Notes: generated by a model not told the origin, from the letters alone. DNA of 64,000 nt from CAVQTK01 sp963716455 (GCA_963716455.1 CAVQTK010000018.1:180783-244782); one strand, 5' to 3'. Counted from the stretch's first letter, positions 42,786-53,428 are shown. Program-made: numbers and translations.

Positions 42786-43700
42786 AACCGCTCTAATCAC
42801 AGGAATCAGTGGATTCACAGGTTCACATTTAGCGAGAACATTGGTTAAAGCAGATTGGAAGGTTATCGGTATAGTTCGCTCCGATTCCAAATTAGATCAA
42901 ATCAATGATATCCGTAATAATATTAAACTTTATGTTTATTCTGGAAACGGACAAGAACTGATTGAAATCATGCAGCAACATTCAATTGATGTTGTCTTCC
43001 ATTTGGCAGCATTGGTTTTGGTTGAGCATACTGTAGAACAAGTTCCCCAATTAATTGACGCAAGTATAACTTTTGGGTGCTATTTGGCCGAGGCCATGTG
43101 TAAAACTAACGTTAAACACATGGTAACTACAGGCACTTCTTGGCAACATTATAAGAACGAAAGTTATCATCCAGTAAATCTTTATGCTGCTTTTAAAGAA
43201 GCTTTTTATGTCATTCTTAAATATTACCATGAGGCTTATGGTTTAAGTGTAATTAATTTAGAACTTTATGATGTATATGGCCCGAAGGATAAACGAAAAA
43301 AAATTATTCCATTATTGAAAAATTATGCGGAAACAGGGGAGAAACTGTTAATGTCTCCCGGTGAACAATCCATTGATTTGGTTTATATAACAGATATAGT
43401 AGCTGCCTATTTGACTGCTTACGAATGGATGAGTTCACAATCAAACGCTTGCTATAAAGCATATGCGATTACTAGTGGCCGATTTTTGAAATTAAAAGAA
43501 GTGGTTGCAATCTTTGAAAAAACTTTGGGGGGAAAATAAACATTCAATGGGGGGGAAGGAATTATCGCGAACGAGAGGTAATGGTTCCTTGGCAACAAGG
43601 AGAACTCTTGCCAAATTGGATTGCAAAAATTACCTTGGAAGAAGGGCTAAAGGAGATAGCGATTAAAGAAGCCAAATATCTATATAAAAGAGTAATTTAA
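42778..43700 (+). pseudogene. NAD-dependent epimerase/reductase (extended SDR), frameshifted
   Basis: GTG 42778 with AGGAGG upstream; Rossmann start TALITGISGFTGSHLARTL, later YHPVNLYAAFKEAFYVILKY with the YxxxK pair. Probably the 4-ketoreductase completing a CDP-6-deoxyhexose. The frame stops at 43539 after KTLGGK. One base more in the adjoining G6/A4 run continues as INIQWGGRNYREREV and ends EAKYLYKRVI at 43700, a normal SDR C-terminus. So the last 53 residues are cut off. Product either inactive or phase-variable. Confidence 0.72.
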
Positions 43701-45141
43701 TGTCTTTGAGAAAAGCAACAATTTCCAGTACTAAATGGAGCATTTTCTCGGCAATAGCTACAGCAATTTTGCAGCTAATTCAAAATATTTTTTTCGCACA
43801 TTTACTCCCACCTTCTGAATATGGCTTAATGGCTATTACCGTAGTTATGGTGGGTTTTGTACAAATTTTTATAGATATGGGAATAAGCAACGGGATAATT
43901 CATCATCAGGACATCACTAAAAAACAACTTTCTTCTTTATTTTGGTTGAATATAATCAGCGGCATAGTTGTATTTTTTATTGCTATTACTTGTTTACCAA
44001 TAATTATTCTTATATTCCATGAACCTCGATTGAAATCATTGTTACTTTACGCATCCCTAGTTTTTTTAATAGTACCATGGGGGCAACAAGTTCAAACTTT
44101 ATTGCAAAAAGAACTTTGCTTTAAAAAATTAGCTATTATTGAAATTAGCAGTATTTTTTTGGGAGTAATTGCAGCATTTTTTTCTGCTTCATAAACCAAG
44201 GTGTCTTTTCTTTGATCTGGGGAATGCTAACCAGTTCGATCTTTAAAACTTTACTACTATTAAGTTCTAGTCAGAAAGAAAGTCGGCCCAAATTAATTTT
44301 TGATTATAAAGATTTAAAAGAATATATTGGATTTGGCTTATACCAGGTAGGGGATAGAGCTATGAACTACATTATCCTCAATCTAGATAAAGTCTTAATT
44401 GGCATAACCTTGGGTACACAGGCTATGGGTTATTATAGCCTAGCCTTTAGTTTGGCTTTGCAACCACTCACCAGAATCAATCCGATTTTAACCCGTGTAG
44501 CTTTTCCTGTATTTGCAAAATTACAACGGCAAAAAGAACATTTAAAGGAAGGCTATTTGTTTTTATTACAAATCATTTCTTTAATTAATTCCCCACTTTG
44601 TATGGGCCTAGCAATTGTGGCTCCATTATTAATCCCCATGGTTTTTGGTAAGCAATGGATTCCTGCTATCCCCTTGGTCCAAATTTTATCTTTAGTAGCC
44701 TTATTTTGGTCTTTTTTTCAGCCCAGCAATGCTTTGTTATTAGCAAAGGGAAGAGCAGATCTAGGATTCAAATGGAGCTTTATCACTTTATTGATGCGTG
44801 TAATTGGTATTTTAATTGGCATTCGTTTAGGTGGAGTTATCGGCGCAGCAGTGGTCTTACTTATACTACAAATTGGTTATTATGGTTCAAGTTACTTTAT
44901 GTTAATTAAAAAATTAACTGGCATATCATTTAAAGGCTATGTTACCAGTGTATTTTCTTCGTTTATTTTGGCGGGAATCATGGGATTATTAACCATAACA
45001 GTCCCATATGTATTTCACTCTTCTCTATGGTTAACTTTAGTTAGTCAAATTTTGCTCGGAATTATACTGTATTTGGGGTTAAACTACTTCTATCAATTTG
45101 ATAAATTGCTAAAAGTAAAAAACATGCTCATCTATCAATAA
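43700..45141 (+). pseudogene. wzx: Wzx-type polysaccharide flippase (MOP superfamily), frameshifted
   Basis: First frame MSLRKATISSTKWSIFSAIA to 44194 gives the first four or five membrane helices; the second frame from about 44186 to 45141 gives the rest, including GFGLYQVGDRAMNYIILNLD, AMGYYSLAFSLALQPL and PVFAKLQRQKE, typical of WzxC-like flippases. The break is at a run of seven T (about 44179-44185): one more T gives IAAFFFCFINQGVFSLIWGM without interruption, about 480 residues. It would flip undecaprenyl-linked repeat units. Confidence 0.75.
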
Positions 45142-45158
45142 CAACAAGGAAGATATTA

Positions 45159-46340
45159 ATGCAAAAAAATATTAGAATTTTATTGAGAATAATTTGTTTT
45201 CCTGTAGCTAATCTAATACATTTTTTTTCATATATTATTCCTAAAAAGAATAACATTTGGGTATTTGGAGCTTGGTTAGGTGAAAGATTCGCAGATAATC
45301 CTAAATATTTCTATGAATATCTGTTAACGAACCATAAAAATATTAAAGCTATATGGATTACTAAAAACAAATCAGTTTATATGAACTAAAAAAAGCAGGA
45401 AACCAAGCTTATCATACTACCTCTCCCATGGCATGGTGGTTTGCGGCACGGCTAAGGTAGCTATATATTGTCACCATCCGATAGACATTATTCGTTTTTT
45501 AATTACTAATAAACAAATTAAATTTATGATGCCGCATGGGCTGCCTTACAAAAAGCTTATTATGCTAACTCATTCACCACTTACTATCATTTTTCCAAAG
45601 CAAAAATAGATTTATCCGCTACTGGTTTCATTTTTATTATCCAAAAGATTCGTTTGTGCTGGCTTCATCACCAATGGTGAGTCAATTACATGAAAGTACC
45701 TTTGATTTGCCACCCGAGCATCAAGTTTTATTAGGCTTCCCTCGCCATGATATTTTGTATTTTGCAAATACTGATAAAAAATCTACCAGATGTTTAAAAA
45801 TCTTATATGCTCCTACCTGGAGAGATTATTTAAATTGCCAAAGTGTTGCTACTTTATTTGCCAACGAAAGTGAATTAATAAAAATCAATTCTTATCTAGA
45901 AAAACAAAATGCAATTCTTATATATTCGCCCTCATTATAAAGAGAAAAATGATTATACTAAAAAATTAAAAGAATATTCTCATATCAAACTTGATCCGAT
46001 AGAAGATGCTCAAGAATCTTTACTAAATACCGATATTTTGATTGTGGATTATTCCAGCTATGCTTTGGATTTCTTAATATTAAATAGACCTATTATTTAT
46101 TTACCATTAGATCTTGAACAATACCTACGTCAAGATCATGAATTTTATTATGATTATGATGAATTTGCCGTGGGGGAACAATTTTTCTCCTGGCAAGAAA
46201 TCACCGATAAATTTTTTAATAATATAGCTGATTACTCAGATCGATGGAGCGAATCACGGCAAAAGCTTTTTCATAAAATGTATCAGTATCATGATGGAAA
46301 AAGTTCAGAAAGAGTATATCAATTTTTATTACAACATCTA
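45159..46340 (+). pseudogene. CDP-glycerol glycerophosphotransferase-family protein, heavily decayed
   Basis: Pieces of one protein lie in changing frames: NIWVFGAWLGERFADNPKYF (first frame to 45389), ELKKAGNQAYHTTSPMAWW, AKVAIYCHHP, QIKFMMPHGLP, then VLLGFPRHDILYF, KILYAPTWRD and finally FLYIRPHYKEK and DILIVDYSSYALDF to the end. GxPRxD, YAPTWRD and DYSS are motifs of the Glyphos_transf (TagF/TagB) family. At least four frame changes make it dead. Its 3' end is replaced by the miniature element at 46341. Confidence 0.7.
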
Positions 46341-46514
46341 GGGTCTGTTGACAATTGTCATTGCGAGCGTTAGCGAAGCAATCCAGTTCGTACTTTGTAC
46401 AACAATGCTCTATACTGGATTGCTTCCCCTTCGCTCACGCTCGGGGTCGCAATGATCGTATTTAGTGAAAAAACCAGTTTTAATATGAGTAATTAATGAA
46501 TTGTCAACAGGCCC
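46341..46514. mobile_element. Miniature element family B, intact copy
   Basis: 174 bases with ends GGGTCTGTTGACAATT and AATTGTCAACAGGCCC, TA on both sides (46339-46340 and 46515-46516). Internal palindrome: GCGAGCGTTAGCGAAGCAAT versus ATTGCTTCCCC with CGCTCACGCTCGGGGTCGC. Inserted in the end of the glycerophosphotransferase relic and just before a glycosyltransferase. Confidence 0.78.
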
Positions 46515-46546
46515 TAAATAAAGAAAAAACTACTGAAATTGAAGTT

Positions 46547-47670
46547 ATGAAAAAAATAGCATTAATAGGCAGTCATGCGAGAGATATGTATCTTTTTAGA
46601 TATGATTTTATAAAAAGCTTACAGCAAGATGGCTTCTTAGTTTATCTATTTTGTCCTGAGAACGAAATTATTTTTTCTCTTTTAAAGGAAAAAGGCGTGC
46701 AATGTATTCCTTTCAATATACATAGAACCTCTCTTAATTTGTTTAAAGATATGGGTGCAATCCTCAAATTATTTGGAAAAATGCGTTTATATAGGTTTAA
46801 TACAGTTATTTTGTATGGAAACAAACCGATATTATATGGTTCATTTGTTGCCAAATTTTTAAAGTATTCTAAAATATATTCTCTTTTTCCTGGCCAAGGC
46901 AATTTTTTTTCTACACAAGGCTACATCAGAAAAATTCTGCAAAAAATTCTAATTTTCAATTATAAAATCTTATTAAAATCTCATAAAAAAATTATTTGCT
47001 TGAACTTGGACGACATTATCTCTTTGCAAAAAAAACGCATAGGAACATCTAGTCAATATGTGCACTTAAATAGCGAGGGGATAAATGTGAATTTTTTTTA
47101 TCATGCCAATTTTCCATCCTCAAATGAAAAAATCATTTTCCTATTTGTTGGCAGACTACTAAATGATAAAGGTATTTTAGAATATATAGAAGCTGCTAAA
47201 ATTATAAAAAATAAATATCCAAATGCTATTTTTAAAATTTGCGGAGACTTAGATGAAAATAAGTCTTCTTTAAAGGCAAAAGAATTAATGCAATTTATAA
47301 AAGACGGATTCATTGAATATGTGGGATATGTTAATGACATAAGACTTGTTCTCGAACAATCACATGTACTAGTATTGCCCTCCTATTATGGCGAAGGTAT
47401 ACCTCGATCCATTCTAGAGGCAATGGCTATGGGAAGGCCTATTATTACTACCAACCACGTGGGCTGTAAAGAAACAGTAAAAGTCGATATAATGGATTTT
47501 TGGTTCCTATTCGTAACGTTGAAGAAATTTCTAAGTCTATGGAATACTTTCTGCTTAACCCAGAAAAAATTCTGGAAATGGGTAATTATAGCCGAAAGAT
47601 GGCCGAAAACTTATTTAGTGCAGATATTATTAACTTGCGTTTAAAAAAAATAATTAACGATGAAATATAA
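46547..47670 (+). pseudogene. GT4-family glycosyltransferase, frameshifted near the C-terminus
   Basis: Start ATG 46547 (MKKIALIGSHARDMYLFRYD); an in-frame ATG at 46496 lies in the miniature element. GT-B fold: FLFVGRLLNDKGILEYIEAA, then LPSYYGEGIPRSILEAMAMG with the E-x7-E motif. After GCKETVKV (about 47485) the frame turns to non-family sequence, while the other frame continues YNGFLVPIRNVEEISKSMEY to a stop at 47670. The normal text would be V-D-G-Y-N-G-F, so loss of four bases is the simplest cause (inference). Confidence 0.75.
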
Positions 47671-48656
47671 AAAAAAAACTATTTTAGTAACAGGTGGAGC
47701 AGGCTATATCGGAAGTCATGTAGTTTTGGCTCTTTTAGATAAAAAATATCACGTTGTAGTTTTAGATGATCTTTCTACCGGAGACTCACGACTGCTTCCC
47801 CCGGAAGCCTCTTTAATAATTGGCAGTGTAGGCAATGAAAAATCTTCTGGAAAAAATTTTTAACGAATATCTCATTAGTGCTGTCATTCATTTGGCAGCA
47901 AGTTCCGATATTGCTGAGTCTATTCTTGATCCTCTTAAGTATTATTTAAATAATACCGTAAATAGTAGAACTTTGATTAATACTTGTCTGCGTTATAAAA
48001 TTCATCAGTTTATTTTTTCATCTTCTGCTGCTACTTACGGTATCCCACAACAAATTCCAGTAGGAGAAGATGCTGTCGAAATACCAATTAATCCCTATGG
48101 CCGCTCAAAATTAATGACAGAATGGATCCTGGAAGACGGGGCTAAAACAAATCCTTTAAACTATGTTTCTTTACGTTACTTTAATGTAGCAGGCGCCGAT
48201 CCACAAAATAGAGTTGGAGAAATCGCAAAAAACGCCAAACATTTAATTAAAGTAGCGGCTCAAGCAGTTATTGGTTTAAAAGAATCCATTTCAATCTATG
48301 GAACGGATTATCCAACACCAGATGGTACTTGTGTTCGCGATTATATTCACGTAAGCGATTTAGCTGACGTGCATGTAAAAACACTTGATTACCTCATGGA
48401 AGGGGGAAAAAGTCTCATTATGAATTGCGGTTATGGTCAAGGCTATTCAGTAAAAGAAATTTTGGCAGTAGTAAAAAAAACTATAGGCTTTTTAAATATT
48501 AAATTAGAAGAACGAAGACCAGGAGATCCCCCGACTTTAATTGCTGATACCAAAAAAATAAAACAAATACTTCATTGTCAGCCTCGTTTTAATGACATTG
48601 AAGTAATTATTAATTCCGCTGTGGAGTGGGAGCGTAAATGGATAACAATGAATTAA
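47660..48656 (+). pseudogene. galE: UDP-glucose 4-epimerase-like (GalE), frameshifted
   Basis: First frame: ILVTGGAGYIGSHVVLALLD and VLDDLSTGD to a stop at 47863. Second frame from about 47840: LLEKIFNEYLISAVIHLAAS, SSSAATYGIP, INPYGRSKLMTEW, LRYFNVAGADP and TCVRDYIHVSDLADVH, all diagnostic of GalE. The break is near a run of five A (GAAAAATC, about 47837-47843); one fewer A joins GSVGNEN to LLEKIF. Would interconvert UDP-Glc/UDP-Gal or the N-acetyl forms. Confidence 0.78.
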
Positions 48657-49795
48657 ATTCCTCACCAAAAAAAATTCTCTTTGTAACCCTTAAGCTATCC
48701 GGAGGAGGGGCAGAACGGGTATTATTAAATTTATCCGCTGAATTAAATCAGTTTTCTAATATCGAAGTAAAATTATTTTCTTTTTTTAAAAAAGGAGAAT
48801 ATTTAAAATTAATTCCAGCTCAATTATCTGTAAGTTACGGATGTAGTAGATTTAATCCTTTTTCGATAATTAGAGCATGTTGGAAACTACGTCGCCTATG
48901 TCAAACATATGATATTTTAATTGCAACCCAAGAACTTTGGCCTAGTTATTTGATAGCTTTATTAAGTGGAAATATAAAAAAGAAAAAACGCTTATGCTGG
49001 GTACACATTAACATAATCGAATCTTTAAAATATTCGTTTAATGATAAAAACCAGATTATGCGAATTATATATCCTTTCTTGCATAAAAAAATGATTCAAT
49101 TTTGTTACCCCAAATTTGATAAAATAATTGGGGTTTCTCGAGGCGTGGTTGAGTCAGTGAGTCAAGTCATCAATTTACCTTTAAAGTCATTGACATGCAT
49201 TTATAATTTAATTTACTTTGAACAAATTAAATCTCTCGCTCAAGAAAGCTTCGATTTAAATCGATATCACATTAAAAAACCATTCATACTAACTACTGGT
49301 CGTTTTGTAAATCAAAAAGCCCACTCTATTCTTATAGAAGCTTTTGCAAAAATCGCTTCTCAGATACCCCATGATTTAGTAATTTGTGGCAAAGGTCCTC
49401 TAAAATCCCTGTATCAAAAGTTAGCTATTGAACTTAAAATAGATGACCGGGTGAAAATTATAGATTTCTTAGAAAATCCCTATCCACTGATGAAAGAAGC
49501 AGAATTATTTGTCTTATCTTCTAGTTACGAAGGGCTCTCGGTAGTTCTGCAAGAAGCCTTAAGTTTAGGACTTCCAGTCATTTCTACTAATTGTCCCTCA
49601 GGTCCTAATGAAATTCTGCAAGGTAGTAGTTATGAAAAATTAGTGCCCATAAATAATCCCCTCCAATTATCCCAATCTATATTAGATTTCTTAAAAAATA
49701 ACACCGGAATTTCAATAAATAACACTCATTTATTAGAAAAGTATTCTGAAAAAAATATATTACCGCAATGGTTAACATTATTTAATCAATTGTAA
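48638..49795 (+). CDS. GT4-family glycosyltransferase
   Basis: 385 residues, intact. GT-B fold with KLSGGGAERVLLNLS near the N-terminus, ILTTGRFVNQKAHSILIEAF (nucleotide-binding domain start), LVICGKGPLKSLY, and LSSSYEGLSVVLQEALSLGL with the E-x7-E motif; GPNEIL follows. Retaining sugar transfer to the lipid-linked O-unit on the cytoplasmic face. Donor unknown. Overlaps the galE-like relic by 19 bases. Confidence 0.85.
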   Translation: MDNNELNSSPKKILFVTLKLSGGGAERVLLNLSAELNQFSNIEVKLFSFFKKGEYLKLIPAQLSVSYGCSRFNPFSIIRACWKLRRLCQTYDILIATQELWPSYLIALLSGNIKKKKRLCWVHINIIESLKYSFNDKNQIMRIIYPFLHKKMIQFCYPKFDKIIGVSRGVVESVSQVINLPLKSLTCIYNLIYFEQIKSLAQESFDLNRYHIKKPFILTTGRFVNQKAHSILIEAFAKIASQIPHDLVICGKGPLKSLYQKLAIELKIDDRVKIIDFLENPYPLMKEAELFVLSSSYEGLSVVLQEALSLGLPVISTNCPSGPNEILQGSSYEKLVPINNPLQLSQSILDFLKNNTGISINNTHLLEKYSEKNILPQWLTLFNQL

Positions 49796-49799
49796 TTTT

Positions 49800-50954
49800 A
49801 TGATCTATAAAAATTTAACAAGTCCTATAAATAAATTATTGTGTTTGTACATTCCTTACAAATTTGTTTTGATGTGCATAGCGCTGTATTTATTACGCAA
49901 TAAAATTACCTTAGGTGATTATGCAACTTATATACAGTCAAATCTTCAACAAACCCTTAGCGAGGGATCGAAAATTTTTTTAGTTAGTACCGAATTTGTT
50001 AAATTTGTTACTGCTTTTTTAAATTTTATGGATGGAAACACCTATTTTTTTACTAATTTATGTTTCAACTTTCTATCAATCTTTGGAGTTATTTTTTTGT
50101 TGCGGGTCTTGGATTCACCTCTGCATATCCGTAATCTTCCTATATTAATACTTTTGTTTCTTCCCAGCTTTAACATTTGTTCCAGTTATGCCAGTAAAGA
50201 AGCTATATTAGTTTTTATTTCAGGATATATTGCGAGTAAAATAATTTTTTATTATCAAACGGGTAACAATGAATTATTTAACTGGAAAATTATCCCCTTT
50301 TATTATTTACTTTTTTTATTTAAGCCATTGTATTTTTTGTTTTTAATCCCTACATTTTTCTATTGCAGTTTTTCACGCTATCGGTTTAAAACGGATATCA
50401 GTCTATTTATAATAACATTAGCCATTATCACCATAATTCTGTTTTTTTGGATATTCAATGAAAAAATAGATGCTAAGGTTGTGGGTGTTCATCAACATTT
50501 TTCCATGGCTGCTCGATTGGCAAGAGAAAATATCTGGAATGAACCTGGAAGTTTCGTGAAAAATTTGCCCTATGCTATGTTCATTTCATTATTTGGTATT
50601 AAATACGATGAAATTTTTACTACACTTGATGCCTTGGCTTTTAGCGAAAGTTTAATTATTTTTTTCCTACTAGGAATGCTTTTCAGCTTCTTTTTATATT
50701 TATGGATCGAATCTAAATTTAGTCTATTACGAATATTTACTATACTGCTTTCTTTTGCCATTCTTTTAATGACCCAAGTTCCTTACGGTACTTTTAACCC
50801 CGGTGCTGCTATTCGGTATAGAACCGATGTTTATTTGTTTATAATAGCTTTTTTTTACCTCCTGGTTAATAATTGGTATTTCGGTAGGCTAAAAAAGCAT
50901 AACGACGAGAAAGATAATTGTTATAAACATATGTTGAGTATAAAAAATGGTTAA
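49800..50954 (+). CDS. Polytopic membrane protein, candidate O-antigen polymerase (Wzy)
   Basis: 384 residues with about nine or ten hydrophobic segments and a larger loop (VGVHQHFSMAARLARENIWN to about residue 260) that could be periplasmic. No motif I can name. Wzy proteins are poorly conserved and are usually recognised by topology and position; this is the only such gene in a locus with wzx and wzz. Call by context only. Confidence 0.5.
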   Translation: MIYKNLTSPINKLLCLYIPYKFVLMCIALYLLRNKITLGDYATYIQSNLQQTLSEGSKIFLVSTEFVKFVTAFLNFMDGNTYFFTNLCFNFLSIFGVIFLLRVLDSPLHIRNLPILILLFLPSFNICSSYASKEAILVFISGYIASKIIFYYQTGNNELFNWKIIPFYYLLFLFKPLYFLFLIPTFFYCSFSRYRFKTDISLFIITLAIITIILFFWIFNEKIDAKVVGVHQHFSMAARLARENIWNEPGSFVKNLPYAMFISLFGIKYDEIFTTLDALAFSESLIIFFLLGMLFSFFLYLWIESKFSLLRIFTILLSFAILLMTQVPYGTFNPGAAIRYRTDVYLFIIAFFYLLVNNWYFGRLKKHNDEKDNCYKHMLSIKNG

Positions 50955-51903
50955 AAATATTTTGATAATAGGCGGTAGTGGCTTTATTGGAACTGTCTTG
51001 GTAAATTTATTAATCAAACAAGGTTACCAAGTTCGCATTGGCGATAAATGCAAAAGTGAAATTTACCCCGAACTATGGGCGCCTTGTGATGTTCGTCAAA
51101 TTGATCAGCTAAGAAAAGCATGTGAAAGCATTGATGTTATTTATAATCTAGCAGCTGAACATCGTGATGATGTTAAACCTGTTTCACTTTATGATGAAGT
51201 CAACGTGGGTGGAGCGGAAAAAATTTGCCAGGTAGCTCGAGAATTTAATATTAATCACATTATTTTCACTAGCTCCGTTTCAGTCTATGGTTTTAACATT
51301 AATGAAGTAACTGAAGAAGAGCAGCCTCAGCCTTTTAATGATTATGGTCGTACTAAACTGGCTGCTGAAAAAATTTTTATAACATGGCAGTCAGAAAGTT
51401 CAACCCGCCGTCTCACTATCGTTCGACCAACTGCAGTTTTTGGGCAAAATAACCGCGGTAATATATATAATTTAATTCGCCAAGTGGCAATGGGTCCTGC
51501 GATTATGATTGGAAACGGCGAAAATAAAAAATCCATAGCATATGTAGAAAATGTGGCGGCTTTTCTATCCTATGTCATTCTTCTCGAAACAAAATTCAAT
51601 CTATTTAACTATGTCGACAAACCCGATTTAGCCATGAACCAATTGGTAGCTATAATTCGTGAAAGCTTAAATAAACCTACCCATAGCTGGTATTTGCCCT
51701 ATTGGATAGGATTATTTGCAGGAAAATTATGTGATTTTTTTACCACTATCACCGGTAAAAATCTGCCATTAAGTAGTATTCGTATTAAAAAATTCACCGC
51801 AAACACTTTATTTTCTGCACAAAAAGCTTTGTCCAGCGGGTTCATTCCACCCGTAAATTTAGAGCAAGCTTTACATTTGACCGTTAAACAAGAGTTCTCG
51901 TAA
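50947..51903 (+). CDS. NAD-dependent epimerase/dehydratase (extended SDR)
   Basis: 318 residues. NILIIGGSGFIGTVLVNLLI, then YNLAAEHRDDVKPV, ITSSVSVYG-like FTSSVSVYGF and DYGRTKLAAEKIF with the YxxxK pair. NTD-modifying SDR of O-antigen loci; the reaction cannot be told. The 138-base gap after it (51904-52041) holds no clear gene, only a 27-codon ORF overlapping the ugd start. Confidence 0.78.
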   Translation: MVKNILIIGGSGFIGTVLVNLLIKQGYQVRIGDKCKSEIYPELWAPCDVRQIDQLRKACESIDVIYNLAAEHRDDVKPVSLYDEVNVGGAEKICQVAREFNINHIIFTSSVSVYGFNINEVTEEEQPQPFNDYGRTKLAAEKIFITWQSESSTRRLTIVRPTAVFGQNNRGNIYNLIRQVAMGPAIMIGNGENKKSIAYVENVAAFLSYVILLETKFNLFNYVDKPDLAMNQLVAIIRESLNKPTHSWYLPYWIGLFAGKLCDFFTTITGKNLPLSSIRIKKFTANTLFSAQKALSSGFIPPVNLEQALHLTVKQEFS

Positions 51904-52041
51904 TTGTTCACGTCAATAGCGCAACTTAAGGGCTTGAACTTTGTCCTGAAACGCCGTCAACATGTGCCAAAATCGTCAAGGTGCTAGCCAACAAGGCGAT
52001 CTCCAGTTACAAGAACCAGCAGATTATGGTAATATCTACCA

Positions 52042-53424
52042 ATGAAAATTACAATTTATGGCGTAGGTTATGTGGGATTAGTAACCGGCACTTGTTTAGC
52101 TGAGGTCGGTTATGATGTCTTATGTGTGGACGTTGATCATGAAAAAATTCAACAGCTGCAGAAGGGAATTGTTCCTATATATGAACCCGGTTTAGAATCT
52201 TTATTAAGAAACAATCTTAAAAAAGGTCATCTCCATTTTACTACTGACAGCAAGGCTGCCGTTTCTCATGCTAATGTTCAATTTATTGCCGTTGGTACTC
52301 CCCCTCAAGAAGACGGTTCTGCTGATCTTCAACATGTCTTACAAGTAGCAAAAACCATTGCTCAAAATATGGAAAATCCTAAGTTAATTGTGAATAAATC
52401 CACTGTTCCCGTGGGTACAGCAGACCAAGTCAGCGCGGTTGTTGCTATGGAGTTAGCCTGCCGAAATTTATCGATTCAATTTTGTGTAGCCTCTAATCCA
52501 GAGTTTTTAAAAGAGGGGTCTGCGGTAGAAGACTTTATGAAGCCAGATCGTATTATCATAGGTACCGCCAGTCACTTTGCTGAGACCCAACTACGCGAAA
52601 TTTATGCCCCTTTTAATCGTAATCATGATCGAATTTTGCTGATGGATGTTCGCTCTGCAGAACTTACCAAATATGCCGCCAATGCCATGCTGGCAACGAA
52701 AATCAGTTTTATTAATGAACTGGCAAATTTAGCTGAGTGCTTGGGAGCGGATATCGAAAAGGTGCGTATTGGTATTGGCTCGGATCCACGTATTGGCTAT
52801 GATTTTATCTATCCCGGTTGTGGTTATGGCGGTTCATGCTTCCCCAAAGATATTAATGCTCTAATCCGTGCAGCTGGCAAAGTTGGGTATTCTACCCATT
52901 TATTGCAAGCCGTAGAGAAAGTAAATCAACGTCAAAAGCGTACCCTGTTTGATAAAATTATGCACTTTTTTCATGGTCAATTATCAAACAAAACTTTTGC
53001 CTTATGGGGATTAGCATTTAAGCCTAATACAGATGATATTCGTGAGGCCTCAAGTCGAGTTCTAATCGAAGCGTTATGGGCAGAAGGAGCGAAAATACAA
53101 GCTTATGATGTTCAAGCAATGGAAGCATTCGCACGAATTTATGGAGAAAGAGCAGACTTACAATTAATGTCTACCAAAGAAAATGCATTACATAATGCCG
53201 ATGCTTTGATTATTTGTACAGAATGGTATGAGTTTCGCGCTCCAGATTTTGACTGGATTAAAACTCAGCTAAAACAACCTCTCATCTTCGATGGAAGAAA
53301 TCTTTATGATCCCATCTGGATGCGAGAAAAAGGCTTCATATATTATGGTATCGGTCGAGGAGAAAGTGTCAAAAAATTTTCCATAATAAGGACCCAAAAA
53401 GAACTTCCTATAGAGATCTCATAA
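52042..53424 (+). CDS. ugd: UDP-glucose 6-dehydrogenase
   Basis: Oxidises UDP-glucose to UDP-glucuronate with two NAD. 460 residues: ITIYGVGYVGLVTGTCLAEV (Rossmann), VGTPPQEDGSADL, STVPVGTADQV, NPEFLKEGSAVEDFMKPDR and the catalytic Cys in YGGSCFPKDINALI. Intact. Followed after four bases by the 4-epimerase that uses its product. Confidence 0.96.
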   Translation: MKITIYGVGYVGLVTGTCLAEVGYDVLCVDVDHEKIQQLQKGIVPIYEPGLESLLRNNLKKGHLHFTTDSKAAVSHANVQFIAVGTPPQEDGSADLQHVLQVAKTIAQNMENPKLIVNKSTVPVGTADQVSAVVAMELACRNLSIQFCVASNPEFLKEGSAVEDFMKPDRIIIGTASHFAETQLREIYAPFNRNHDRILLMDVRSAELTKYAANAMLATKISFINELANLAECLGADIEKVRIGIGSDPRIGYDFIYPGCGYGGSCFPKDINALIRAAGKVGYSTHLLQAVEKVNQRQKRTLFDKIMHFFHGQLSNKTFALWGLAFKPNTDDIREASSRVLIEALWAEGAKIQAYDVQAMEAFARIYGERADLQLMSTKENALHNADALIICTEWYEFRAPDFDWIKTQLKQPLIFDGRNLYDPIWMREKGFIYYGIGRGESVKKFSIIRTQKELPIEIS

Positions 53425-53428
53425 AATT

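Noticed and set aside
43540..43700. Separate small gene between the SDR and the flippase
   Set aside because: Its translation continues the SDR C-terminus and it has no start codon of its own in a good context.
51962..52045. 27-codon ORF overlapping the ugd start
   Set aside because: No ribosome site and no recognisable features; chance frame in a short gap.
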